Origin: Bifidobacterium commune
Lineage (GTDB): Bacteria > Actinomycetota > Actinomycetes > Actinomycetales > Bifidobacteriaceae
Direction: 5' to 3'
Length of the DNA stretch: 64,000 bases
Assembly (NCBI RefSeq): GCF_900094885.1
Contig: NZ_FMBL01000001.1
Span: 877,174 to 941,173, forward strand
A model generated the notes under the pieces. It saw only the letters and a list, made by a program, of their open reading frames with translations, was not told the origin of the DNA and made no database searches. The translations under genes and the position numbers were made by a program. Below, piece after piece: positions 23,013 to 32,610 of this stretch; position 1 is the first letter of the stretch; every line of letters starts with the position of its first letter.

Positions 23013-24577
23013 CCTTTCCTTGGATTGTCGGTTTCACCATGAGACTTTTCGCCCACTACCTTACCGTGCGCTCCGCCCTGAACATCGTTCGAAGGATTCT
23101 CTTCGGCAGACTCCGACGTGTGTGCATCAGCAGCATCCGCCTCATCGCTGCCCATAAGATGCCTGCGCTCCGAACCGACATCCGAAAGAGCGCCCTTAGG
23201 GATTGCTTGGGTTTCTGATTCATCCAGATTGGAACTTGTGAATTCTCCGTTCGACGCAAAATTCGACAAATAAGCGGCATCACGCAAACTACGCAACTCA
23301 TCGTCGACGGGAACCCTTGCACTCGATCCTTTCGCAGCACGCGGCATGTGCTGCGCAACCGGCTGGACTACATGTTCGTTGAAGGCTTCAGCCCCTGCTA
23401 CCACCTTGGATTTGCTGACAGGTACCGGGTCGCTCATCAACGGCGAATCCACCAGATCATAGCGTTTGGTGGACACCTTGAAAATCGCCTGCAAACTTGC
23501 AGTGATTGGCAGGGCCAAGAACGCCCCAAGAGCGCCGAAAACAGCACCCAGCACGAGTACCGACAAGAAGGCGATGGCCGGATTGAGGTCCATGGTTCGC
23601 TGGGAGACCTTCGGTGAGATGATGAGGTTTTCGATCTGCTGGTAGATAACAATGAAGATAACGACAGCGACCGCATACACAAGCCCACGCGAGCTCCATG
23701 CGAAAATCACCGGTAGAGCACCGCCGATGTAGGTACCGATCGTAGGGACGAACTGGGAAACGATACCGCAGAACAGCGCCAACGGCAACCAATTGGGAAC
23801 CTTGATGGCCATGAGGAATATAGAAGTGAAGAAAGCATTGAAGATGGCCAGAATCGTTCGAGAGAACAAAAAACCGGAAATCTGGTCCTGCACCACCGTC
23901 CAAACGAGCAGGAAACGACGCTGCGCGACCGGACCGAGCCATTGGCACAAGCTCCTGCGCATCTTGGGACCAGCCGCGGAAACGTAATACGTCACCATAA
24001 CGATGGTCAGCAGATTCAACAGAGCACCAAACAACCCCACTGTTGTGCTGACAGCCTGACCGGCAAAATCGGTGACCCAAGAGGTCTGTATATTTTTAGC
24101 GATTTCAGTGCCGAGATTGGATATCTCCGGAAGGTTGAAATCTGTGTGTACCTTCAAAAGATCACGTGCCTGATCGTACAGTTCGGGAATATCCTTGATC
24201 ATCGAAAACATCTGGGTGACGAACATGTTGCCGAACATGGCCATCAACGCCAGCACAAGGACAATAAGCCCCACCAAAGTGACACCCGAGGCAACCCCGC
24301 GTTTCCACCCATGGCGCACCAGCCGCACCACGAGCGGCTCCATCGCCAGAGCGATGAAGATCGAGATGATGATGTCAAGAACGACGAACTCAACTTTGCC
24401 CCATGACCTGTATAGAAAAAGGCAGACAAAGACGGCCATCGCAGTGTAAAGTAATGCCCTTCCCCACCAATCCGGCGGCCTTCGGGAATCCCCTTTCTGA
24501 GGAAATACCGAAGCAAAGTCAATTTTCTGGCTGTTGTTGTTTTCGTCTTGTTGCCCACGTTGTTTCATGATTGACAA
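23003..24577 (-). CDS. AI-2E family transporter
   Basis: 524 residues from a TTG with GAGG five bases upstream; the ATG three codons later lacks a well-placed site. About eight membrane segments are visible, beginning at 40-58 and 65-82, then the long soluble loop (about 118-165) with IKDIPELYDQARDLL, and the family C-terminal block WLPLALFCGIVSQFVP, GTYIGGALPVIF and PKVSQRTMDLNPA. The last 150 residues are an acidic, probably disordered tail. Members export or take up small molecules; a role in AI-2 uptake is not established here. Overlaps the downstream glycosyltransferase start by ten bases. Confidence 0.9.
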   Translation of the reverse strand: MSIMKQRGQQDENNNSQKIDFASVFPQKGDSRRPPDWWGRALLYTAMAVFVCLFLYRSWGKVEFVVLDIIISIFIALAMEPLVVRLVRHGWKRGVASGVTLVGLIVLVLALMAMFGNMFVTQMFSMIKDIPELYDQARDLLKVHTDFNLPEISNLGTEIAKNIQTSWVTDFAGQAVSTTVGLFGALLNLLTIVMVTYYVSAAGPKMRRSLCQWLGPVAQRRFLLVWTVVQDQISGFLFSRTILAIFNAFFTSIFLMAIKVPNWLPLALFCGIVSQFVPTIGTYIGGALPVIFAWSSRGLVYAVAVVIFIVIYQQIENLIISPKVSQRTMDLNPAIAFLSVLVLGAVFGALGAFLALPITASLQAIFKVSTKRYDLVDSPLMSDPVPVSKSKVVAGAEAFNEHVVQPVAQHMPRAAKGSSARVPVDDELRSLRDAAYLSNFASNGEFTSSNLDESETQAIPKGALSDVGSERRHLMGSDEADAADAHTSESAEENPSNDVQGGAHGKVVGEKSHGETDNPRKGWR

Positions 24578-24624
24578 TCTTACCTCGCCCCATGTGTAGA
24601 CGACTTGGAATATCCTCGTCTATC

Positions 24625-25506
24625 ATGGTCGATGTTTCTATCGTGATTCCTGCGTACAACGAACAGGAACGAATTGTCAATTGTCTAGATAACGCAATGC
24701 GGCAAAGTGTCTCCCCATACGAGATCATCGTAGTTGACAACCGGTCGAGCGATGCAACCTGCACATTGGTCGAGAGTTTTATCGCATCTCACCCCGATTC
24801 CAACGTGAAACTCCTTCATCAGGATGAAGAACAGGGACTTATCCCGACACGCGACTTCGGTTTCACCAACGCCAAGGGCGACGTATTCGGCCGCATCGAT
24901 GCAGATTGCATGCTCAAACCCGACTGGGTCGAAACCGTCGCCGATCTTTTTTCCCGAGATCCGCAGATTATGGGAGCCACGGGACCGGCGGTCTACTACG
25001 ACATGCCAGCCAAGCATCTGGGAATTACAAGCGACGATAAGATACGCCGCTTCACCTATCGCGCCGACGGCGGCAAAGTGCTGTTGTTTGGTTCCAACAT
25101 GGCACTTCGTGCCAGCGCTTGGAGAACAATAAAGAACAAGGTATGCCGTGACAAACCTGACATCATGCATGAAGACATCGATATTTCATTGCACCTTATC
25201 GATCAAGGTCTCAAAACTGGGTATTGCCGGAACATGATTACCGGCGTGAGCGCCCGGCGTATGGACACCCCGTTCCCCTCGTTTCGAAAATATATGCAAC
25301 GTTTTCAAAACACATTTGACGCGCACCCCGATCACTCTCGCGCTCACGACACCGAATACGCACTCTACGCGCTGTATCCGCCGTTGCGTGCACTGTACCC
25401 TGTTTATCAGAAATATCTGCATCTGCGCCACATCGAACCAGCCAAGCAGATATGGAGCAAGGAACAGGCCGAACTACCCAAGACAACATCTGATCAAACG
25501 TTCTAA
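24625..25506 (+). CDS. Glycosyltransferase family 2
   Basis: 293 residues from the ATG at 24625, which yields the canonical GT-A start VDVSIVIPAYNEQERI. EIIVVDNRSSDAT, GLIPTRDFGFTNAKGD, the DxD in RIDADC and the later HEDIDISLHL are typical. No membrane segment is seen, so it is cytoplasmic or peripheral. Upstream in-frame starts overlap the divergent AI-2E gene. No strong ribosome site is visible for the chosen start. Probably decorates a cell-surface glycan; acceptor unknown. Confidence 0.88.
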   Translation: MVDVSIVIPAYNEQERIVNCLDNAMRQSVSPYEIIVVDNRSSDATCTLVESFIASHPDSNVKLLHQDEEQGLIPTRDFGFTNAKGDVFGRIDADCMLKPDWVETVADLFSRDPQIMGATGPAVYYDMPAKHLGITSDDKIRRFTYRADGGKVLLFGSNMALRASAWRTIKNKVCRDKPDIMHEDIDISLHLIDQGLKTGYCRNMITGVSARRMDTPFPSFRKYMQRFQNTFDAHPDHSRAHDTEYALYALYPPLRALYPVYQKYLHLRHIEPAKQIWSKEQAELPKTTSDQTF

Positions 25507-25702
25507 GACCGCATATCAAGAACCGATGGAAACACATGCGCTATGCGGTTGATGCCCCAATCGTCCCCACCTCGAATTAGAACACTGTTACGCAGGTTCC
25601 ACCACTTTACACTTTCGTTCAAGGTACGGAGCATTGCCCATGAGTCAGCTCAGCGGCGATTGATGCATAGATGATACAACTACTAGGGGGCCAAGAGAAC
25701 CG

Positions 25703-26413
25703 ATGGAAACCCAGTTGACGATGTGGGCTTGGCAGGCGCTCTATTTGTTCGAGGCGTTGGTGCTTTCAACATCGATTGGAATGGAACGGCAGGCCAAGCA
25801 TAAGGATGCCGGCACGCGCACCCATGCCTTGGTGGGTGTCGGAGCGGCTTTGTTCGTCATCATCGGCGAATACGGGTTCATGAATGTTCTGTCCACCAAC
25901 GTCAAGATCGATCCTTCCCGTATTGCCGCGCAAATCGTCTCGGGCATCAGTTTTATCGGCGCCGGTATCGTATTCACCCAGCGCTCGCATGTGCACGGTC
26001 TAACAACTGCAGCTTCCATATGGATGACAGCCGCCATTGGTACGGCATGCGGGGCAGGGATGTTCGTACCGGCATTGGTATGTACCATTCTTTACTTCAT
26101 TGCAGTGAGGTTGCTGCCGTTTCTCGTTAGATTGGTGGTTCCTGATTTCAGCAGCGATGACATCTTGCGATTACAATACCGCGACGGTCAAGGCATCCTG
26201 CGCTCTATTCTTTCAGTTTGCACGAACCATGACATTTCCGTGGAAGGCTTTTCCACACGCAAATCCGATGACATGGACAACGAACCGAGTCAACGAGGAC
26301 ATATCGTTTCCGCCAATTTGGAAATACGTGGACGCGACAGCAAAGCGCTGATCAGTGACCTGAGCAGCATAGACGGCGTGATTTCAGTCACAAGAATCAA
26401 TAACATCGATTGA
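25703..26413 (+). CDS. MgtC/SapB family membrane protein
   Basis: 236 residues. Four to five N-terminal membrane segments carry the MgtC family signatures SIGMERQAKHKDAGTRTHALVG, split here at GMER and AGTRTHAL, and ISFIGAGIVF; then a cytoplasmic C-terminal domain (about 150-236) resembling the ACT-like domain of MgtC. Family members affect magnesium homeostasis, intracellular survival or ATP synthase activity; the role here is not evident. Stands alone between the glycosyltransferase and the prenyl synthase. Confidence 0.88.
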   Translation: METQLTMWAWQALYLFEALVLSTSIGMERQAKHKDAGTRTHALVGVGAALFVIIGEYGFMNVLSTNVKIDPSRIAAQIVSGISFIGAGIVFTQRSHVHGLTTAASIWMTAAIGTACGAGMFVPALVCTILYFIAVRLLPFLVRLVVPDFSSDDILRLQYRDGQGILRSILSVCTNHDISVEGFSTRKSDDMDNEPSQRGHIVSANLEIRGRDSKALISDLSSIDGVISVTRINNID

Positions 26414-26545
26414 GGCATCAACTGCAATCATCCGAATACCAGGATAAACAGCATACGCCACGACATCACGGCAATAGACGCTCATGCTATATTTGAGTAC
26501 ACCCGTTGGATTATCTCAATCCTATCGACGAGAGGTCAGACGCCC

Positions 26546-27514
26546 ATGCCAAATCAACAGGAGTTCCTGTTGCATAACGATTTGCAGCGCGTGGTGGAAG
26601 CGTTGCGCCAGGAAGAAGACACCGTCACTCCGTATCGCGACGATTACCGTCACCTACTCGACAATAACGGCAAAATGATCCGAGCTTCGCTGGTTTTGCT
26701 GTTTTCGTATGCCACCCAAGACAAACTGCACGCAGCTTCGAATCGTATCATCACTGCAGCCGAAGCCATCGAGATGCTGCATCTGGCCACTCTGGTGCAT
26801 GACGACGTACTCGATAATGCCTCTGTTCGCCGCAATGAGCCAACCATGCATGTCAAGCACGGCAACAAAGCAGCAATTTATATGGGTGACCTTATCCTGT
26901 CACGGTACATGGAGATCATGGCCGGCATTGCACCCGACACCAACTTTATCGTCGAACAGGCCCATACAGTCAACGAAATCGTCGCCGGCGATCTGCTGCA
27001 GGAGCGCGCTCGGCACAACACCGACACTACCAAAGAGTATTACGAGCAGGCCATAACCGGCAAAACCGCAGCGTTGTTCCGCCTGGCTGCAATCACCGGA
27101 ATCAAACTGTCATCCGACAGCCTTTCACCGCAGACACTGGAACAGGTCACTTCGTTCGGAAATCATCTGGGCATGGCCTTCCAGATCGTGGATGACCTGG
27201 AGGATTTCAACGTCGGTCACGACACCGGAAAACCGAAGCTTGAAGACATCAGAGACGGCATTTACACCTTGCCGGTCATCTTGGCAATGCAAGCCGATCC
27301 GACATTTGTGGACATCGTCAAGCTCGACGACCCACTCAAAACCTTGGACTATCTCAGTTCACATCCGCAGTTCATGCAGCAGGCCAAAGCCGAGGCGATT
27401 GGCCACATAGACGATGCCAAGGGCGCGTTGACCGACAAATCATATCCCCCGCTCAACGCAAGTACCATGAAGACTTTGTTTAAATCACTCGACAGATTGA
27501 TTTCCACGATTTGA
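26546..27514 (+). CDS. Polyprenyl diphosphate synthase (likely for respiratory quinone)
   Basis: 322 residues of the all-helical trans-prenyltransferase fold. First aspartate-rich motif HDDVLDNASVRR at residues 85-96, second motif IVDDLEDF near 214, and GKTAALF between them. Residues upstream of the first motif are small (ALA-type, A at position -5), which in this family allows long products (C30 or more). The usual GKRLRP element is GKMIRA here, a mild departure. It condenses isopentenyl diphosphate onto an allylic primer to make the isoprenoid tail. Convergent with cydC, and menA lies at 48-49 kb, so quinone synthesis is the natural role. Confidence 0.9.
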   Translation: MPNQQEFLLHNDLQRVVEALRQEEDTVTPYRDDYRHLLDNNGKMIRASLVLLFSYATQDKLHAASNRIITAAEAIEMLHLATLVHDDVLDNASVRRNEPTMHVKHGNKAAIYMGDLILSRYMEIMAGIAPDTNFIVEQAHTVNEIVAGDLLQERARHNTDTTKEYYEQAITGKTAALFRLAAITGIKLSSDSLSPQTLEQVTSFGNHLGMAFQIVDDLEDFNVGHDTGKPKLEDIRDGIYTLPVILAMQADPTFVDIVKLDDPLKTLDYLSSHPQFMQQAKAEAIGHIDDAKGALTDKSYPPLNASTMKTLFKSLDRLISTI

Positions 27515-27553
27515 CGATCGGGTCTCGATAAAGACACATTCCGGATCACGTAT

Positions 27554-27598
27554 CAATCGGCGGGCAGACACACAAGCAGCATGTCTGCCCGCCGATTG
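27554..27598. terminator. Bidirectional terminator between the prenyl synthase and cydC
   Basis: A perfect 17-bp inverted repeat, beginning CAATCGGCGGG and ending CCCGCCGATTG, with an 11-base loop. It lies exactly between two convergent genes. T-runs are weak on both sides, but stem strength and position support termination. Confidence 0.75.
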
Positions 27599-27614
27599 GT
27601 TTCCATGGATTGGA

Positions 27615-29459
27615 TCACCCTTCGCTTTCCGCACCGCACGCAATGTCGCCGACATCAAGACGATACAGTTCTTGGAAACGCGCATTGGTTCGATACAGCT
27701 CGGCAGGGGCACCTTGCATGGCGATGTTGCCGTTGTCCAAGAACACCACTCGATCCGCCTGTTCCAGCCCTTGCAGATGGTGTGTCACCCACACCATGGT
27801 CCGTCCTTGGGAAGCAGCGAAAATCATCGACATTAAATCACGCTCGGTAATCGGATCGAGGCCGATCGTAGGTTCGTCCAGCAGTATCACCGGTGTGTCT
27901 TTGAGTACGATGCGAGCAAGCGCGATACGCTGACGCTCCCCACCAGAGAATCGATGTCCGGCCTCATCAACGGAGGTATCGATCCCGTCGGGAAGAGCCC
28001 GCACCACCTCGTCAAGATGCACGGCCTTCAATGCAGCCCAAACATCATCATCCGAAGCGTCCGGCGCCCCCAAACGTACATTCTCGGAAACGGTTGAATT
28101 GAACAGGAATGCCTGCTGATTGAGATAACTAAACAATCGGGCGCGCTCATCCTGCAAAGCAGTCACGGGAATACCGTTGACAGTGATGCTTCCGGCATCG
28201 GGAACAAGGTCGCCGAGCAATAGCTGAAGAATCGTGGTTTTTCCTTCACCGCTGGGTCCCAGCAACGCGATCTTCTGCCCCGCCTCGATATGGAGGCTGA
28301 AATTGTCCAGAAGTTTTGGCTGCCCCGGCCCATAGGCGAAGGTGACATGATCGAAATCGATAGTCTCAATAGGACCATTCAGTTTTTCTTGAGCGACCGG
28401 TGTTATTTGGCGCGATTCCACCCGTTCCGTTAGCTCGTTGAGATGGGTGATCGAATCGCTGTACAGCGGTATTTCCGCAGTCGCCTGTGCCACAGTTATG
28501 AAGCAATCGACCAACGGGAAAACCGCGAGGACAATGGAGGCCGACCAATCGGCAACAGATTTCGATCCCGTCATGGTAAACCCGGCTCCGACCATCAACC
28601 CGATGGCGATGATTCCGAAAACCATCTGAATGGCAAAGTCGCGCCAACGTTCGAAAATCTTCTGCTGATCCCTGCTTTCCTGAATACGGTGGTATTCATC
28701 GGCACCGATTGCGGTGAAATCTTTATCCCTGTGCGTAATAACCCAGTCGCTCAGACCAAGGTAACTTTCGGTGACCTTGGTGTATTCGCGAGCCTGCAAA
28801 CGCTTTTCCAAGGTGAAATGGGCAGTTGAGAATCTCAACGAGACCAACGGAACAAGAATGAGCACCAATGCAAGCATGATGAACAGCAACAAAGACGAAA
28901 CCCACGAGAACACACCCAGAGCAATCGTGACGACAACCCAGAGAATATAAGCCACCACAGTGGGGAAAATGGTACGCAGATAGAAATTCTCAAGGTGGTC
29001 CAGATCATCAGCGAGAAGGCTCAGCACATTGCCCGTACGCTCATGTTCGTTGAGGAACGCGGCGTCCTTGGACAAAGTACGGTAAAGCTGAACACGCAAT
29101 TTAGAAATGACGTGAAGCACCCAATCATGGCTCTTGAGCCGTTCGATGTATTTGAAGACGGGCCGGCCGATGCCGAATGCCCGGGTGAGCACGATTGGCG
29201 CGTAGACCATGAGGATGTTGTATGGCATGCGAGCCGAGCTGTTGATGAGATACCCCGAGGTGAACATCAAAGCGGCTGCGCATACGAAAGTCATGGCACC
29301 CAAGAGAAAAATCATGGCAAGCCTGCCCTTGTTTTCCTTCAAATGCGGCCAGAACCAATGGTCATTATCCCAAAGGCGCAGATAATCACGCAGCTTGGTC
29401 TTCTTGTTGTCTACCGGGTCGGAAGATACGGAAACCCGTATTTCACTGCCATCGTTCAT
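27615..29459 (-). CDS. cydC: Heterodimeric thiol/heme exporter ATPase subunit CydC
   Basis: 614 residues from the ATG at 29459, favoured by GGAG five bases upstream; a TTG at 29546 with GGGG upstream would add 29 polar residues and overlap cydD. Six membrane segments (about 25-300) precede one ABC domain: Walker A GPSGEGKTT, signature FSGGERQR, Walker B VILLDEPTIGLDP, H-loop WVTHH. CydDC is required for cytochrome bd assembly, by exporting reductant thiols or handling heme. Downstream partner of cydD in the respiratory operon and bounded by the terminator at 27554-27598. Confidence 0.93.
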   Translation of the reverse strand: MNDGSEIRVSVSSDPVDNKKTKLRDYLRLWDNDHWFWPHLKENKGRLAMIFLLGAMTFVCAAALMFTSGYLINSSARMPYNILMVYAPIVLTRAFGIGRPVFKYIERLKSHDWVLHVISKLRVQLYRTLSKDAAFLNEHERTGNVLSLLADDLDHLENFYLRTIFPTVVAYILWVVVTIALGVFSWVSSLLLFIMLALVLILVPLVSLRFSTAHFTLEKRLQAREYTKVTESYLGLSDWVITHRDKDFTAIGADEYHRIQESRDQQKIFERWRDFAIQMVFGIIAIGLMVGAGFTMTGSKSVADWSASIVLAVFPLVDCFITVAQATAEIPLYSDSITHLNELTERVESRQITPVAQEKLNGPIETIDFDHVTFAYGPGQPKLLDNFSLHIEAGQKIALLGPSGEGKTTILQLLLGDLVPDAGSITVNGIPVTALQDERARLFSYLNQQAFLFNSTVSENVRLGAPDASDDDVWAALKAVHLDEVVRALPDGIDTSVDEAGHRFSGGERQRIALARIVLKDTPVILLDEPTIGLDPITERDLMSMIFAASQGRTMVWVTHHLQGLEQADRVVFLDNGNIAMQGAPAELYRTNARFQELYRLDVGDIACGAESEG

Positions 29460-29526
29460 GGTTGCTCCGCCAAAACCGTTCTTGTTGCGTTTCTGAGCTG
29501 TGTTGGCCTTCAAGTTGCGCGACGTT

Positions 29527-31389
29527 TCAGTCGAGGTACCGGTCAATCTGGTTACCCCCCATCTCGCTTATGAGACCATCGAGCGCGCCGCCTGCACCGA
29601 TGAGATCAGCGGGCGCCCCGGATTCGACGACTTTACCCTGTTCGAGAACAAGCACTTGGTCCATGTTTCCCAGCCAATGCAGACGGTGCGTGGCGAGAAT
29701 CACCAGATGATTTTCCATAATCGGCAGCAGGGTCTTCTTAAGTTCATATTCAGTCTCGATGTCAAGATGAGCTGTGGGCTCATCGAAAATCAGCACTTCA
29801 CGCGATTTGTCAAGCAACACTCTTGCCAACGCAATGCGTTGTGCCTGCCCGCCACTGATACCCCTGTTACCTTCTCCGATCCGGGTTTCCAATCCATCGG
29901 ATAGTTGTTCGAGCCACTGGTCCAGACCGGCATTGTGAGCAGCCGCTTTCACAGCCTCCTCGCTGGCGCCATTCACGTAAAAACGGATATTGTCAGCGAT
30001 TGAGCCGCTAAAAATATAGGGGGTCTGCTGAATATAACTGATATGACGTTGCCAGGCCTGAACGTTAAGATGGTTCATAGCTCTGCCGTCAAGCTCGATG
30101 GAACCTTCGTGTGGAACGTTGAATCCAGCCAGCAGATTAACCAATGTCGATTTTCCTGCTCCCGACTTGCCTATTACGGCAACCTTGCGATACCCCTTGA
30201 AATCGACCGATACATGATGAAGGGCGTCGCGGCCAAATCGTATCTGATCTTCTTCCGAATCATCCTGGTTTGGTTTCTGCTGCTGTTCGACGGCGTTTAT
30301 GGCCACATTATGACCGGCCATACTTTCAGCGCCGTCACCCTCTGCAGGTGCACTGTCTTCTGGGTAGGCGAAATCAACATTGTTGAGTTTCAATTCACTT
30401 TCGGCGCTCCAACCATCCCACTCGGTCTCGGTATCCTGAGGCGTCTCAGGACCGTCAACGAGACTCATGATGTCATGCATCGCGTTTTTCCCGTCAAGCG
30501 TGGCATGGTAATTATCGCCGAACTGACGCACGGGAAGATAATAATCTGGTGCCATAACCAAGGCAAACATGGCCGGAAACAGCGGCATGGTGCCGTTGAC
30601 CAGTCTCAGACCAAGGAAAACAGCAACGATGGCTATGCTCAAGGTGGTGAACCAGTCAAGTGCAAAAGTCGAGGTCATGGCGACTTTAAGCACATCTATG
30701 GTGCGCTTTCGAAAACGTTCGCTGACATTATAGATTTCGTCTTCATATTTCTTGTCAACGCCCAGCATTTTCAACGTCGGTAGACCAAGGATACTGTCAA
30801 CAAATCTGGTATTGAGCATATTGAACTGAGCGTACTGCTTGTTGGAACGGTCTCGGGCAGCAAGACCAAGAATGACCATGAAAAAAATGATAAGCGGATA
30901 CATCAGCAGCAAGATAAGACCACTTACCCAGTCCTCCCACCAAACCGCTATGAGAATGACCGGAGAAATCAGCATCATATCAGTCATCTTCGGCAAAAGA
31001 ATTTCTATGTAGCTCTTGACCTGATCGAGACCTTCGATGAGCATTGTCACCGCCGAGCCGGTACCTCGTTGAGCCAGCAACTGCGGTCCGAGCCGGTAAA
31101 TTTTTTGCTGCAAGCGCGGTCGAATCTGTGCCGTGACTTCCTTGCCCCAGCGACTCGAAATCCGCTGCTTGGCGATGTCGCAAAGGTGACGAGCCAGATA
31201 AAAAACAATGAACTGTGCAATCGGTCCAACGAGAGAGGAAACGGAATGCAGGTTCCATATCTCGACCAGTCCTCGCGTAAGCCCATAAGCCTGACCGACG
31301 ATACACAAAGCTTGAATCAACGAGAGCAGAGCCAAAGACCCCATACGTTGCCGCACTCCGGCGAATCCGAATAGATTCTTATCAATCAC
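29527..31389 (-). CDS. cydD: Heterodimeric thiol/heme exporter ATPase subunit CydD
   Basis: 620 residues from a GTG at 31389 with AGGGG seven bases upstream. Six membrane segments with the CydD-typical LGLPTLKMLGVDKKYEDEI region, then an ABC domain: Walker A GKSGAGKST, signature ISGGQAQR, Walker B VLIFDEPTAHLD, H-loop LATHRL. An acidic, Gln-rich insert (about residues 355-390) separates the halves. It forms the dimer with CydC. Lies 150 bases after cydB across a large hairpin, so expression may be partly uncoupled from cydAB. Confidence 0.93.
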   Translation of the reverse strand: MIDKNLFGFAGVRQRMGSLALLSLIQALCIVGQAYGLTRGLVEIWNLHSVSSLVGPIAQFIVFYLARHLCDIAKQRISSRWGKEVTAQIRPRLQQKIYRLGPQLLAQRGTGSAVTMLIEGLDQVKSYIEILLPKMTDMMLISPVILIAVWWEDWVSGLILLLMYPLIIFFMVILGLAARDRSNKQYAQFNMLNTRFVDSILGLPTLKMLGVDKKYEDEIYNVSERFRKRTIDVLKVAMTSTFALDWFTTLSIAIVAVFLGLRLVNGTMPLFPAMFALVMAPDYYLPVRQFGDNYHATLDGKNAMHDIMSLVDGPETPQDTETEWDGWSAESELKLNNVDFAYPEDSAPAEGDGAESMAGHNVAINAVEQQQKPNQDDSEEDQIRFGRDALHHVSVDFKGYRKVAVIGKSGAGKSTLVNLLAGFNVPHEGSIELDGRAMNHLNVQAWQRHISYIQQTPYIFSGSIADNIRFYVNGASEEAVKAAAHNAGLDQWLEQLSDGLETRIGEGNRGISGGQAQRIALARVLLDKSREVLIFDEPTAHLDIETEYELKKTLLPIMENHLVILATHRLHWLGNMDQVLVLEQGKVVESGAPADLIGAGGALDGLISEMGGNQIDRYLD

Positions 31390-31431
31390 AGTCAATCCCC
31401 TACCCTATTGGACGTCATAAAGACAAAGAAA

Positions 31432-31500
31432 GCCCGATGTTTCCACCGTGACAGTGAACACTATCACATATTCACTGTCACGGAAATGAAAGCATCGGGC
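31432..31500 (-). terminator. Long nested hairpin between cydB and cydD
   Basis: An outer stem GCCCGATG/CATCGGGC (31432-31439 and 31493-31500) encloses an inner stem CCGTGACAGTGAA/TTCACTGTCACGG with a 12-base loop. It follows cydB by 40 bases on the minus strand. No long T-run follows, so partial termination or transcript stabilisation is as likely as full termination. Confidence 0.6.
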
Positions 31501-31539
31501 GTCGATATCAGCTTCCCATCGGGAACGAACGCCTGTTCA

Positions 31540-32610
31540 TCACTCGGACAAGGCCGCCTTGATGGAAGCCGGCGATGAATCGGAAATCAGACGCTTGCGC
31601 TGGATGTAATACGACCAGACGAAGTAAATCAGGACAATCGGCAGCAGACAGCACAGCACGATGGTCATGATTCCCAACGTGTACTGCGTTGAAGAAGCGG
31701 TTGCAAACTTGAGGCTCCTGGCCGGATCGGTCGCAATCATCACATTCGGGAACAGCCCGTTGAAGATAAAGGCGATAATGCCGGCAAGCGTGAGTCCCGA
31801 AGCCACAAAGGCGAACCCGCCGCGCTTCTTGTATGCAGATACATGTCCGCAGATGGTCGCAGCGAGAATCACCACGGTGATCAGCAGCGTGGACCATGTA
31901 CGACGCTGATAGAAATCAGTGAAGAAGAAGGCCAGGATGACGAAGACGACGAGTGCCGGGTATGCAAACCAGTACACCTTCTTCGTGGTGTCGAGCATCC
32001 TCAAGGAGCTTTCTTTGTCGAGCTTGAGGCTCAGGAAGTGCACACCGTGAACAAAGCTGAAGAACACCACAGCCACACCGCCGACTATTGAGAGCCAGTT
32101 GACCACATCGAAGAATCCGGCGTAGACATTGCCCTTCTCATCCATCGGCACACCTTGGATGAGGCTCGTGAGCATCATGCCAAGGCCGAAAGGCGCGATG
32201 ACACTTCCGGCAAAGTTGGCCCACTGCCATACGCTACGCTCACGATCGGTGACTGCGTGCGAAGCGAACTCAAAGGAGACACCGCGCAGAATCAGACCAA
32301 CCAGCACGATGAAGAGCAGCAGGTAATAACCGGAGAACAAGCTAGCATACCAGAGTGGGAACGACGCGAACATCGCACCGCCACCAGTGATGAGCCAGAC
32401 CTCGTTGCCATCCCAGTGGGGGCCGACCGCACGCATGTAGAGTGCACGTTCGTCACCGTTATGGGCAAGCACGCGAGTGGCCATACCAACACCAAAGTCG
32501 ACGCCCTCGAGGAAGAGGAAGATGGCAAACACCAACGCTATTACAAAGAACCACAGCAACTGCAAAAAGTTGCCGCCGTCAATCAACGGCTTAGCAAGGA
32601 ATTCACTCAT
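31540..32610 (-). CDS. cydB: Cytochrome bd oxidase subunit II
   Basis: 356 residues, about eight or nine membrane segments. Family landmarks: LLWFFVIALVFAIFLFLEGVDFGVGM at the N-terminus (with the conserved EGVDFG), WDGNEVWLITGG, and FVHGVHFLSLK. It pairs with CydA and stabilises the quinol oxidase. The ATG overlaps the cydA stop (ATGA), so the two subunits are translated together. Followed by the nested hairpin and cydDC. Confidence 0.96.
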   Translation of the reverse strand: MSEFLAKPLIDGGNFLQLLWFFVIALVFAIFLFLEGVDFGVGMATRVLAHNGDERALYMRAVGPHWDGNEVWLITGGGAMFASFPLWYASLFSGYYLLLFIVLVGLILRGVSFEFASHAVTDRERSVWQWANFAGSVIAPFGLGMMLTSLIQGVPMDEKGNVYAGFFDVVNWLSIVGGVAVVFFSFVHGVHFLSLKLDKESSLRMLDTTKKVYWFAYPALVVFVILAFFFTDFYQRRTWSTLLITVVILAATICGHVSAYKKRGGFAFVASGLTLAGIIAFIFNGLFPNVMIATDPARSLKFATASSTQYTLGIMTIVLCCLLPIVLIYFVWSYYIQRKRLISDSSPASIKAALSE

